64,000 bases of DNA from Geodermatophilus aquaeductus (GTDB lineage: Bacteria; Actinomycetota; Actinomycetes; Mycobacteriales; Geodermatophilaceae): the NCBI RefSeq assembly GCF_900182545.1, contig NZ_FXTJ01000012.1, forward strand, positions 62,001-126,000, given 5' to 3'. How positions within the stretch are numbered: the stretch's first letter is position 1; each line of letters begins with the position of its first letter. The notes under the pieces are model-generated. The model saw only the letters and a program-made list of their open reading frames with translations, ran no database searches and was not told the DNA's origin. This document shows positions 16,931 through 25,302 of the stretch, piece after piece. A program made the position numbers and the translations under genes.

Positions 16931-18193
16931 GTGGCCGGCTGGTCGGCGGTGGCGCCCGGCACGGACCTCTCCCGGCACGCCCGCGTCCTGTCCCGCGTGC
17001 ACGACGCGGTGATCGCCGGCAGCCCGCCGCCGGTGCCGCCGCGGCGGGTGGTCGAGCGGTCCTGGTCGCGCGTGCTGCGTCTGGGCCTGGACCCCGACCG
17101 GCCGCGGGCGCGCGACCCGCTGCCGCTGGAGGCGGTCGAGGCCCGCCGCCGCGACTCGGCGCTGGCCCTGGTGGTCGACGAGCTGCGCCGGGTCCTCGGC
17201 AGCGTCGCCGACGCCTCGCACTTCCTCGTCGTCGTCACCGACGCCGACGGCGTCGTCCTGTGGCGCGAGGGGTCGGCCGGCACGCGGCTGCGCGCCGACA
17301 CGCTCGGCTTCGCCGAGGGCGCCACCTGGACCGAGGCGGCCGTGGGCACCAACGCCATCGGCACCGCGCTGGCCGAGGCGTCGCCGGTGCAGCTGTTCTC
17401 CGCCGAGCACTTCGAGGCCGCGCAGCACGCCTGGTACTGCAGCGCCGCCCCGATCCACTCGCCGGTCACCGGGGAGCTGCTCGGCGTCGTCGACGTCAGC
17501 GGCCCGGCGCTGACCCTGCACCCGGCCATCGGGGCGCTCGTGGAGACCTCCGTGCTGCTGGCGGAGTCCCGGCTGCGGCGCCGGCACGAGGAGCGGCTCG
17601 ATCGGCTGCGGCGCACCGCCGACCCGCTGCTGGCCACCGTCCGCGGGCCGCTGCTGCTGGTCGACGACGACGGCTGGGTGGCGCACCGGTCGGGTGTCGC
17701 CGCCGGCCCGCGCGTGGCCGTGCCCCGCGCCGGCCGGGTGATGACGGTGGCCGGGCTGGGGCTGTGCACCCCCGAGCCGTTCGCCGAGGGCTGGCTGGTC
17801 CGCCCGCGCGGACAGCGCGAGCCGGTGCGCGCCGAGCTGGACCTCACCGGTCCGCCGGTGCTGCGGGTCGGCGGCGGCGCCGGGTCCTGGCAGGCCGCGC
17901 TCACCCGGCGGCAGGCCGAGGTGCTCGTCCTCGTCGCCCGCGCCGGGCCCGCCGGCCTGGGCGCCGCCGCGCTGAGCCGGGGCCTGTTCGGCGACGACGC
18001 GCACGTCGTCGCCGCCCGCGCCGAGGTCTCCCGGCTGCGGCGGGTGGCCGGCGACCTCGTCGTCACCGCGCCCTACCGGCTCGCCGAGGGCGTCGCGCTG
18101 GACGTGACCGGACCGGCCGGCCTCACCCGACCGGGTGGGCCTCCCGCGACTGCCCTGTCGCCGGGTCCTGCGACTGCCGATGGGGGCTCGTGA
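16931..18193 (+). CDS. GAF-domain transcriptional regulator (AcoR-like, no AAA+ domain)
   Basis: A 420-residue protein. Residues 1-65 match the N-terminal part of AcoR-type activators (VVERSWSRVLRLGLDP). The GAF domain (about 75-215) contains the diagnostic AVGTNAIGTALAEASPVQLF and CSAAPIHSPVTGELLGVVDVSG motifs. There is no sigma-54 AAA+ module; a C-terminal region LTRRQAEVLVLVARAGPAGL followed by VSRLRRVAG is a probable winged-helix DNA-binding part. The GTG at 16931 is preferred over GTG 16925 and ATG 16826 because GGGAGG lies at proper spacing. Its stop overlaps the GGDEF gene start (GTGA). It likely senses the monooxygenase substrate. Confidence 0.82.
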   Translation: MAGWSAVAPGTDLSRHARVLSRVHDAVIAGSPPPVPPRRVVERSWSRVLRLGLDPDRPRARDPLPLEAVEARRRDSALALVVDELRRVLGSVADASHFLVVVTDADGVVLWREGSAGTRLRADTLGFAEGATWTEAAVGTNAIGTALAEASPVQLFSAEHFEAAQHAWYCSAAPIHSPVTGELLGVVDVSGPALTLHPAIGALVETSVLLAESRLRRRHEERLDRLRRTADPLLATVRGPLLLVDDDGWVAHRSGVAAGPRVAVPRAGRVMTVAGLGLCTPEPFAEGWLVRPRGQREPVRAELDLTGPPVLRVGGGAGSWQAALTRRQAEVLVLVARAGPAGLGAAALSRGLFGDDAHVVAARAEVSRLRRVAGDLVVTAPYRLAEGVALDVTGPAGLTRPGGPPATALSPGPATADGGS

Positions 18194-19785
18194 CCAGTCT
18201 CGCCGTACGCCCGGGCAACGGCTCGGCACCCGGGTCCGCCGGGCGCCCGCCGGACCCGCTCGCGGTCCTGCTCACGACGCTCGACGAGCTGGAGACCCTG
18301 TCGCGGTTCGACGTCGAGCCGGCCGCCGCGCGCGCCGACGCCGCCGCGGCGACCGCGCGCGAGCTCGGCCGTCCCGACCTCGAGCAGCGGGCGCTGCTCG
18401 CCGCCGCCGACCTCATGCGCCGCCGCGGCGCGGTCGCCGAGGCCGGCCGGATCGCCCAGGACGTGCACCGCTGGGCCACCGAGGCCCGCGCCCGGCACCT
18501 CATCGCCCGCAGCTCCTTCGTCCTCACCGCGGTGTTCCAGGAGCTCGGCGACCTCGCCGGCGCCCTGGAGCACGCCGTCCAGAGCGTCGACCTGCTCGAC
18601 GACGACACCCTCCCGGCGCTGCGGGTCGACCACCTGGTCCGGCTGGCCGACGTCCTCGGCCTGTCCCGCGACCCCGCCGCGCCCGAGCGCTACGCCACCG
18701 TCCTGCGGCTGGCCGAGGACCTCGGCGACGTCGACCGGCAGCTGCGGATCCTCAACAACCGCGCCTACACCGACACCCTCGCCGGCCGCTTCGACGACGC
18801 CCTGCACTTCAGCACCCGCCTGCAGGACCTCGCGACCGCGCAGGGGATCCCCCTCGACGTCGGCCGGCTCGACACCGTCGCGCGGGCGCTCATGGGCCTC
18901 GACCGGCTCGACGAGGCCGAGGAGGCACTCGCCCCCGGCCTGGCCCCCGAGGTCCTCGGCAGCTCGCACGACGGCGACGCCGGCGCGGACTTCCTGCTCA
19001 CCCTGGCCGAGGTGCAGCGCCGCCGCGGCGCGGTCGACGCCGCGCAGGCGACCCTCGACGAGTGCGTCCGCCGGTGCGTGGAGCACGGCCTGACCTCCAT
19101 CCGGGTGCGGGCCCGCTGCGAGCAGGCCGAGCTGCACGCCGCCGCCGGCGACCACCGCGCCGCGTTCGAGGAGCACAAGCGCTACACCGCGGAGCTGGTC
19201 GAGCAGCAGTCGGCGCAGCGCGAGTCGCGCGCCCGCGCGATGCAGGCCATGTACGAGACCACCGAGGCGCGCCGGCAGAGCCGCCGCTGGCGCGAGCTGT
19301 CGCTGCGCGACCCGCTGACCGGCCTGCACAACCGGCGGCACGTCGACGACGAGCTGCCCCGCATGCTGGCCGACGGCGCGCAGGTGTGGGTCGCGCTGCT
19401 CGACCTCGACCACTTCAAGCGGGTCAACGACACGTGCTCGCACGCCGTCGGCGACGAGGTGCTGCGCGCCGTCGCCGGCCTGCTGCAGCAGACGGCGCCG
19501 GGCACCGGCTCGCTGGTCGCGCGGCTGGGCGGCGAGGAGTTCCTGCTCGTCCTCAGCGGCGTCGACGCCGACACCGCGGCCCGGCACCTCGAGCAGGTGC
19601 GCAGCGCCGTCGCCGGCCACCCGTGGGCACCGCTCACCGGGGACCTGCCGGTGACGGTCAGCATCGGCGCGGCCGGCACCGTCGACGTCCCCGACCGGAC
19701 GGCGGCGCAGCTGCTGGGGCGGGCCGACGCCCGGCTCTACCGCGCCAAGCGCGGCGGCCGCGACCGGGTCGTCCTCGGCGACTAG
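18190..19785 (+). CDS. TPR-like repeat protein with C-terminal GGDEF diguanylate cyclase
   Basis: A 531-residue protein. Residues 20-350 are helical TPR-like repeats. A coiled linker (AQRESRARAMQAMYETTEAR) leads to a GGDEF domain: LSLRDPLTGLHNRRHVDDEL, then LLDLDHFKRVND and the active-site signature GGEEF at 447-451. The intact signature predicts synthesis of c-di-GMP from two GTP. No membrane segment is seen, so it is a cytoplasmic cyclase controlled by its repeats. The GTG start overlaps the GAF regulator's stop, so the two are made together. An RxxD inhibitory site was not identified with confidence. Confidence 0.9.
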   Translation: MTSLAVRPGNGSAPGSAGRPPDPLAVLLTTLDELETLSRFDVEPAAARADAAAATARELGRPDLEQRALLAAADLMRRRGAVAEAGRIAQDVHRWATEARARHLIARSSFVLTAVFQELGDLAGALEHAVQSVDLLDDDTLPALRVDHLVRLADVLGLSRDPAAPERYATVLRLAEDLGDVDRQLRILNNRAYTDTLAGRFDDALHFSTRLQDLATAQGIPLDVGRLDTVARALMGLDRLDEAEEALAPGLAPEVLGSSHDGDAGADFLLTLAEVQRRRGAVDAAQATLDECVRRCVEHGLTSIRVRARCEQAELHAAAGDHRAAFEEHKRYTAELVEQQSAQRESRARAMQAMYETTEARRQSRRWRELSLRDPLTGLHNRRHVDDELPRMLADGAQVWVALLDLDHFKRVNDTCSHAVGDEVLRAVAGLLQQTAPGTGSLVARLGGEEFLLVLSGVDADTAARHLEQVRSAVAGHPWAPLTGDLPVTVSIGAAGTVDVPDRTAAQLLGRADARLYRAKRGGRDRVVLGD

Positions 19786-19814
19786 CAGCGCCCGCGGCAG
19801 GGCAGGCTGCAGGG

Positions 19815-20414
19815 ATGACCACCGACCCCGCGCCGACGCCGATCAGCCGCTTCCCCGTCGCCGATCCCGCCGACCTGCCGCCGGACCTGGCCGAGCGCCA
19901 CGCCGAGGTGGCGGAGAAGTCCGGCTTCCTCCCCAACGTGTTCGCCGCGCTGGCCTGGCGGCCGGAGGAGGAGCGCGCGTTCCTCGGCTTCCACGACGCG
20001 CTCATGGACAAGGACACCCCCGGCCTGTCGACCGGCGAGCGGGAGCTCATCGTGGTCGCCACCAGCGCGGCCAACGACTGCGGCTACTGCGTCGTCGCGC
20101 ACGGGGCGATCGCCCGCATCCGCACGCGCGACCCGATCCTGGCCGACCTCGTCGCCGTCGACTGGCGCAAGGCCCCGCTCGACGAGCGCATGCGCACCGT
20201 CCTCGACGTCGCCGTGCGGCTGGCCACCGACCCCGCCGCGGTGACCGCCGGCGACCTCGACCGCCTGCGCGCGCACGGCCTCACCGAGGACGACGTGTGG
20301 GACGTCGGCGCGATCACCGCCTTCTTCGCGCTGTCCAACCGGCTGGCCCACTTCGCGGCCATCCCGCCCAACCCGGAGTTCCACCTCATGGGCCGGCTGC
20401 CGCGGCAGCGGTGA
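19815..20414 (+). CDS. AhpD-like peroxidase-related protein
   Basis: A 199-residue protein of the carboxymuconolactone decarboxylase/AhpD superfamily. The active-site motif CGYCVVAHG gives Cys89, Cys92 and His96, as in AhpD-type disulfide reductases and the 'peroxidase-related enzyme' group. The flanking STGERELIVVATSAANDC and NRLAHFAAIPPNPEF segments are also typical. It probably reduces peroxides or passes electrons in thiol chemistry. ATG start 29 bp after the GGDEF gene, so possibly the last gene of that transcript. It ends convergently 4 bp before the GDPD gene. Confidence 0.85.
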   Translation: MTTDPAPTPISRFPVADPADLPPDLAERHAEVAEKSGFLPNVFAALAWRPEEERAFLGFHDALMDKDTPGLSTGERELIVVATSAANDCGYCVVAHGAIARIRTRDPILADLVAVDWRKAPLDERMRTVLDVAVRLATDPAAVTAGDLDRLRAHGLTEDDVWDVGAITAFFALSNRLAHFAAIPPNPEFHLMGRLPRQR

Positions 20415-20418
20415 GCGC

Positions 20419-21570
20419 TCAGGCGGCCTCGGGGAGCACGCCCTCGGCGAACAGCTGCCGGGACACCACGCCGGTGTCGGGGTTGTCGGTGAACAGCCCG
20501 TCGATCCCGGTCGCCCAGAACGCCAGCTGCTCCTCGATCGCCCGGCCGTAGTCGTCGGGCGCCGCTCCCTCGCGCAGCTCGGTGGGCAGGAAGCTGTTCT
20601 CGTTGCGGAACGTGTACGGGTGCACGAGCAGGTCCGCGGCGTGCGCGTCGTCGACGAACGAGGTCGGCTCGCCCAGCGTTCCGTCGGCCTCCCGCGGGAT
20701 CACCTGGTTCTTCTCCGGCCCGACGCCGTCGGCGTAGGTGGCGACCTCCGCCAGGCCCGCGGCGGTGGACAGGTCGGCGTAGGTCCGCGGGTCCCCGGCC
20801 GCGACCAGGTCGGCCGGCGCGCCCGTCGCCGCCAGCAGCTGCACCAGCGGGACCCGGACGCCGGCCGCGTCCAGCTCGCGCAGGTTGCCCGTCTCGAAGG
20901 ACTGGAGGAACACCGGGGACTCCCGGCGGTCCAGCCGCGCCTCGCGCAGCTCCGCGAGCAGCGGCTCCTCCAGCGACAGCCCGATCGAGTCGAAGTAGGT
21001 CGGGTGCTTGGTCTCGATGTAGACGCCGACCTCGCGGCGCAGCTCCCGGCTGAGGTCCGCGCGCACCTGGAGGAACTCCTCGAGCGTGGGCACCGGGTAC
21101 AGCCCGTCGTAGAGGGTGTTCTCCTCGCGGGTCTCGGGGAGGCGCTCGACCGCGCGCAGCGTCCGCAGCTCCTCCAGCGTGAGGTCCTCGGTGAACCAGC
21201 CGGTCAGCTCCACGCCGTCGACGACCTTCGTGGTGCGCCGGTCGGCGAACTCGGGGTGGTCGGCGACGTCGGTGGTGCCGGTGATGTCGTTCTCGTGCCG
21301 GCAGACGGGGACGCCGTCGGCGGTGCTGACGACGTCGCACTCGATGTGGTCGGCGCCCATGCGGGCGGCCAGCTCGTAGGCGGCCAGCGTGTGCTCCGGC
21401 CGGTAGCCCGACGCGCCGCGGTGACCGATGACGAGCAGGTCCGCCTCCCCGGCACCGGATCCCGGTGGGGACCCGTGCCGCGGGGCCGCCGAGGCCGGCC
21501 CGGCGAGGGTGAGCAGGACGGCGAGCAGCGCGACGACCGCACCGGACCGGCGCGAGGGGTGGACGGACAC
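20419..21570 (-). CDS. Secreted glycerophosphodiester phosphodiesterase
   Basis: A 383-residue enzyme with a Sec signal peptide (hydrophobic core at 10-28, cleavage after PASA). The catalytic start of GDPD enzymes is clear: VIGHRGASGYRPEHTLAAY, then GADHIECDVVSTADGVPVCRH and later VYIETKHPTYF and GLFTDNPD. It hydrolyses glycerophosphodiesters outside the cell to glycerol-3-phosphate and an alcohol, helping phosphate or lipid-head-group scavenging. Size and motif order match the GlpQ type. The gene is monocistronic, divergent from the GAF-phosphatase gene. Confidence 0.92.
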   Translation of the reverse strand: MSVHPSRRSGAVVALLAVLLTLAGPASAAPRHGSPPGSGAGEADLLVIGHRGASGYRPEHTLAAYELAARMGADHIECDVVSTADGVPVCRHENDITGTTDVADHPEFADRRTTKVVDGVELTGWFTEDLTLEELRTLRAVERLPETREENTLYDGLYPVPTLEEFLQVRADLSRELRREVGVYIETKHPTYFDSIGLSLEEPLLAELREARLDRRESPVFLQSFETGNLRELDAAGVRVPLVQLLAATGAPADLVAAGDPRTYADLSTAAGLAEVATYADGVGPEKNQVIPREADGTLGEPTSFVDDAHAADLLVHPYTFRNENSFLPTELREGAAPDDYGRAIEEQLAFWATGIDGLFTDNPDTGVVSRQLFAEGVLPEAA

Positions 21571-21688
21571 GAGGACCTCCGGAGGGGCCGGCGGCCCGCC
21601 GTCGGGCCGAGGAGCCCAGGGTGGACCCCGCCGCGCCCCCGCGCCCGGTGGGAGCCGCTCGGCGGCGGGGAGCGCTGATCACGGCGAC

Positions 21689-21694
21689 TACCGT
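21689..21694 (+). promoter_or_regulatory. Leaderless -10 box (TACCGT) before GAF-PP2C gene
   Basis: TACCGT is placed 6 bp before the GTG start at 21701, with no ribosome site between, as expected for a leaderless transcript. Confidence 0.55.
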
Positions 21695-21700
21695 GGGCCC

Positions 21701-23419
21701 GTGAGCAGCGCGGACGCCGGGACCGACGACCCGAGGGGGATCGCCGACGCCGACCTCGACCGCCTGTCCGCCCTCGTCCGGACGCTGCTCGACGTCCCCA
21801 CCGCCCTGGTCACGCTCGTGCGCCCGGACGAGCAGGTGTTCCCCGGCGCGGTCGGCCTGCCGCCGGAGTGGCAGGCGCTCCGGAGCACGCCGCTGAGCCA
21901 CTCCTTCTGCCAGTACGTGCGGTCCACGGCGCGGCCGCTGGTGGTCCGCGACGCCCGCGAGGTCGAGGTGCTCTCGGCCAACGGCGCCGTCGAGGACCTC
22001 GGCGTGGTCGCCTACTGCGGCGTGCCGCTCGTCGGCCCCGACGGCGACGTCGTCGGCGCGGTCTGCGCCATCGACTCCCGCCCCCGCGACTGGACCGACA
22101 CCGACCTCGCGGCGCTCACCCAGGTCGCCGGGCTGGCCGCCACGGAGCTGCGGCTGCGCGCCCTGACCAGCGAGGCCGAGGCCGCCCGGCGGGCCGCCGA
22201 GCGCGCCGGCGAGCAGACCCGGCTGCTGCTGCGCTTCGCCGACACCCTCGCCGACGCGGTCACCCTCGCCGACGTCGCGGCGGCCGTGAGCACGGCCGCC
22301 GCCGAGGTGCTCGGCACCTCGTGGACCTGCCTGGCGCTCGTCGACCCCGCCACCCGCCGGCTGCGGCTGGTGCCGTCGGCCGGGCACGCCGGCGACGCGG
22401 GCTCCGTGCCGCTGGGCACCGAGCACCCGCCGTCGGCGGCCCTGACCACCGGCCGGGCGGTGTTCCTGACCGACGCCGCGGCCACCGCGGAGCGCTTCCC
22501 GTCCGCCCGGCCGCCGCTGCCCGTCCCGGGCCGCATCGGCGCGTCGGCGCACCTGCCGCTGCCGGTGGCCGGGTCGCTGCCGGGCACGCTGAGCCTGGTC
22601 TGGGACGCGCCCCGCACCTTCGGCGCGGTCGAGCAGGGGCTGGTCCTCGCGCTGGCGCGCTACACCGCCCAGGCCGTCGCCCGCGCCGTGCTGCTCGCCC
22701 GGCAGGAGTCGGTGGCCACCACCCTGCGGCGCGCCCTGCTCGGCGAGCTGCCCGACCCGCCCGGGCTGGACCTGGCCGCCCGGTACCTGCCCAGCAGCGC
22801 CGGCGCGCAGGTCGGCGGCGACTGGTGGGACGCCTTCGACGACTCCGACGGCGCCACCGTCCTGGTGATCGGCGACGTCACCGGCCACGACGTCGCGGCC
22901 GCGGCCACCATGGGCCAGCTGCGGTCGATGCTGCGCGGCTTCGCCTTCGAGGGCGGCGAGCCGCCGGCGGTGGCGCTCGACCGCCTCGACGCCGCCGTCG
23001 CGGGCCTGCGCACCGGCGCGCTGGCCACCGCGCTGGTCACCCGCGTCGACCGCGCCGAGGACGGGCGCCGGACGCTGTCGTGGAGCAACGCCGGGCACCC
23101 GCCGCCGCTGCTGCGCCACCCCGACGGCCGCGTCGAGGTGCTCGCCTCCCGGCCGGACCTGCTGGTGGGCCTCGACCCCGCGCGGCAGCGGCACACCCAC
23201 TCCGTCGCCCTCGAGCCGCGCAGCACCGTGCTGCTCTACACCGACGGGCTGGTCGAGCGCCGCCGCACCGACCTCGACGAGGGCATCGCCCAGCTCACCG
23301 CCTCCCTCGCGGCCGACGACGGCGGCTCGCTGGACGACCTGCTCGACCGGCTGCTCGAGGGCGTGCGCGGCTCCACCGACGACGACGTCGCCCTGCTCGC
23401 CGTCCGCGTGCGCCCCTGA
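21701..23419 (+). CDS. GAF x2 / SpoIIE-type PP2C serine phosphatase
   Basis: A 572-residue signalling protein. A first GAF domain spans about 15-150 (SHSFCQYVRSTARPLVVRDA, CGVPLVGPDGDVVGAVCAID), a second about 185-330, and a PP2C-type phosphatase domain of the RsbU/SpoIIE class fills 345-570. The phosphatase shows GAQVGGDWWDAF, VLVIGDVTGHDVAAAATMG, SWSNAGHPPPLL and LLYTDGLVERR, with the metal-binding Asp residues present. It likely dephosphorylates an anti-sigma antagonist in a general stress partner-switch. GTG start chosen from the leaderless -10 box 6 bp upstream. Confidence 0.88.
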   Translation: MSSADAGTDDPRGIADADLDRLSALVRTLLDVPTALVTLVRPDEQVFPGAVGLPPEWQALRSTPLSHSFCQYVRSTARPLVVRDAREVEVLSANGAVEDLGVVAYCGVPLVGPDGDVVGAVCAIDSRPRDWTDTDLAALTQVAGLAATELRLRALTSEAEAARRAAERAGEQTRLLLRFADTLADAVTLADVAAAVSTAAAEVLGTSWTCLALVDPATRRLRLVPSAGHAGDAGSVPLGTEHPPSAALTTGRAVFLTDAAATAERFPSARPPLPVPGRIGASAHLPLPVAGSLPGTLSLVWDAPRTFGAVEQGLVLALARYTAQAVARAVLLARQESVATTLRRALLGELPDPPGLDLAARYLPSSAGAQVGGDWWDAFDDSDGATVLVIGDVTGHDVAAAATMGQLRSMLRGFAFEGGEPPAVALDRLDAAVAGLRTGALATALVTRVDRAEDGRRTLSWSNAGHPPPLLRHPDGRVEVLASRPDLLVGLDPARQRHTHSVALEPRSTVLLYTDGLVERRRTDLDEGIAQLTASLAADDGGSLDDLLDRLLEGVRGSTDDDVALLAVRVRP

Positions 23420-23425
23420 CGCCGG

Positions 23426-24532
23426 TCAGCCGGTGACGCTCCGCGTGAACCGGGCGATGTCGGCGACGGTCGAGTCGTAGACGTCGCCGACCGCGGTCTT
23501 GAAGATCGAGTCGGCGCCGTGCGTGAGCCCCAGGACGACCCGGCCGGTGGCGCGCACCCCGGCCTCCTGCAGCTTCCGGTAGTAGGCGATCCCCTCGTCG
23601 CGCAGCGGGTCGAGCTCGTTGACCGAGACGACGTGCGGCGGCATCCCGGTGAGGTCCTCGACGGTGGCGAAGTAGGGCCAGGCCAGCGGGTCGCGGGCGT
23701 GCTCGCCGGTGGGGTCGTAGGTGGACACGAGCACGTCCATCATCAGCGTGTTGAGGAACCAGCCCTCGTTCTCCACGAGCGAGGGAAGCTCGGCGCGCTT
23801 GGCGTCGTCGTCCCAGCCGTAGGCCCCGGAGATGTACGGGACCATCGCGTAGACGCCGGCGATCGAGCCCAGCCGGCCCTCGCGCTCGGCCAGCAGCGCC
23901 GAGGCCAGGCACAGGTTGGCGCCGCCCGACTCGCCCTGCAGCACGATCGAGGCCATCCCGAGCCCGTCTCGGTGCGCGTCGAGCCAGGTGAGCGCGTCAG
24001 CGCAGTCGTGCAGGCCGGCCGGGAAGGGCGCGTGGTCGGCGGCGGTGACCGCGTTGCGGAAGTCGACGGCGGCGACGACCAGGCCGGTGGCGGCGAGGTC
24101 CTCGCACCAGCGGGTGTGCAGGCGGTTGTCGCAGTCGAGGATCGTCATGCCGCCGCCGTGCAGGTAGACGAGACCGGGCAGCACCTGGCCCTCCGTGCCG
24201 GCCGGCCGGAAGACGTACACCGGGACGTCGTTCCCGTCCCGGCCGGGGGCGGTGTGCACGGTGCGGACGACGTCGTCGCGGTGGGTCTCCTCCTGGGCGA
24301 CCGCCGCGTACAGCCCCTCGAAGGCGTCGTGGGCGCCGCGGACGAAGGCCAGCTTGTCCTCCAGCGGCGCGTCCGGGCCGAACGGCGGCGGGGCGGCCTG
24401 GGTGTCCAGGCCGTAGCGGGCGAGGGCCTCGCGCAGCCCGCGGTCGGCGCGGGGGTCGGTGGCGTAGGCGGCGGCGGGGTCGCCGAGGCGGCCGGGCAGC
24501 GGGGTGGACGTGCGGTCGGACGTGGCGGTCAC
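23426..24532 (-). CDS. Alpha/beta hydrolase, HSL-like esterase
   Basis: A 368-residue esterase of the hormone-sensitive-lipase group. The oxyanion motif HGGG appears in LVYLHGGGMTILD, the nucleophile elbow in LQGESGGANLCLA, the acid in VVSVNELDPLRDEG and the histidine in GLTHGADSIF. It should cleave short-chain esters. The open frame runs on to 25234 but the GTG at 24532 is chosen because it overlaps the TetR stop (GTGA), giving translational coupling. The upstream regulator presumably responds to a substrate or product of this enzyme. Ends convergently 6 bp from the phosphatase gene. Confidence 0.88.
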   Translation of the reverse strand: MTATSDRTSTPLPGRLGDPAAAYATDPRADRGLREALARYGLDTQAAPPPFGPDAPLEDKLAFVRGAHDAFEGLYAAVAQEETHRDDVVRTVHTAPGRDGNDVPVYVFRPAGTEGQVLPGLVYLHGGGMTILDCDNRLHTRWCEDLAATGLVVAAVDFRNAVTAADHAPFPAGLHDCADALTWLDAHRDGLGMASIVLQGESGGANLCLASALLAEREGRLGSIAGVYAMVPYISGAYGWDDDAKRAELPSLVENEGWFLNTLMMDVLVSTYDPTGEHARDPLAWPYFATVEDLTGMPPHVVSVNELDPLRDEGIAYYRKLQEAGVRATGRVVLGLTHGADSIFKTAVGDVYDSTVADIARFTRSVTG

Positions 24533-25161
24533 GGTTCCTCCGGTGCGGGTGGCGGGGCGGACGGGGCGGGACAGCGGAGCAGGGCGGCGTACACGACGGC
24601 GGCCTTGGCGGCGTCGGGCTCGGCGCCGGCGATGAGGTCGGCGTAGATGAAGGACTCCGCCACCCGGGTGAGCACGTAGGCGGTGTCGGGCACCGGCAGC
24701 GGCAGGACGACGCCGGACCCGCCGAGCAGGTCGGCGAAGGCGCCGGTGACCCGCACCTGGTAGTCCGCGGCGCGGGTGGTGAGCAGCCGCAGCGCGCGGT
24801 CGGGCTCGCGGCGCAGGTGGGTGCGGAAGGGCTCCGACGAGCACACGTCGCGGGTGACGCGGGTGAGCGCGTCGACGACCCGGGGAGCCCCGGCGCCGCC
24901 GGCGCCGGCCACGGCGCGGCGCCAGGTGGGGACGAACAGCGACCAGATCACCTCGGTGAGCAGCTGGTCGCGGTTGCCGACCCAGCGGAACAGCGTCGCG
25001 CGGTCCACGCCCAGGCCGGCGGCGAGCGGGCCCATGTCCACCCGGGTGCCGGCGAGGAAGGTGCGCCGCGCGAGCCGGAAGGCGCGCAGCGGGCCGTCGT
25101 CGTCGACGCCGTCGCGCAGCGCCCGCGCGAGGCGGGTGGCCGGCACGGCGGCGGTCGTCAT
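24529..25161 (-). CDS. TetR-family regulator of the adjacent esterase
   Basis: A 210-residue regulator. Residues 30-65 hold a TetR-like helix-turn-helix (MGPLAAGLGVDRATLFRWVGNRDQLLTEVIW) and the remainder is an alpha-helical ligand domain. The phrasing resembles the QsdR-like TetR subgroup. ATG at 25161 has a TACGGT box 8 bp upstream (leaderless). It is coupled to the esterase by a GTGA overlap and is divergent from the M1 peptidase gene, with a candidate operator at 25196-25217. Confidence 0.85.
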   Translation of the reverse strand: MTTAAVPATRLARALRDGVDDDGPLRAFRLARRTFLAGTRVDMGPLAAGLGVDRATLFRWVGNRDQLLTEVIWSLFVPTWRRAVAGAGGAGAPRVVDALTRVTRDVCSSEPFRTHLRREPDRALRLLTTRAADYQVRVTGAFADLLGGSGVVLPLPVPDTAYVLTRVAESFIYADLIAGAEPDAAKAAVVYAALLRCPAPSAPPPAPEEP

Positions 25162-25169
25162 GGCGGCCG

Positions 25170-25175
25170 ACCGTA
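25170..25175 (-). promoter_or_regulatory. Leaderless -10 box (TACGGT) before TetR gene
   Basis: On the minus strand TACGGT ends 8 bp before the TetR ATG at 25161; no ribosome site lies between. Confidence 0.5.
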
Positions 25176-25195
25176 GTGGCGCAGGTCACGTCCGC

Positions 25196-25217
25196 GCAAC
25201 GATCCGTCAGATGTTGC
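25196..25217. promoter_or_regulatory. Possible TetR operator (GCAAC ... GTTGC)
   Basis: Inverted arms GCAAC (25196-25200) and GTTGC (25213-25217) separated by 12 bp, in the divergent region between the TetR and M1 peptidase genes. The arms are short, so this is a weak candidate. Confidence 0.35.
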
Positions 25218-25302
25218 AGGATCCGCCCCGACACGACGCCGTTTCGGCCGGTGCCTACGGTGTCCCGATCCGGCCCGCCCGGGCCGGCCGAGGAGGACAG
25301 GC

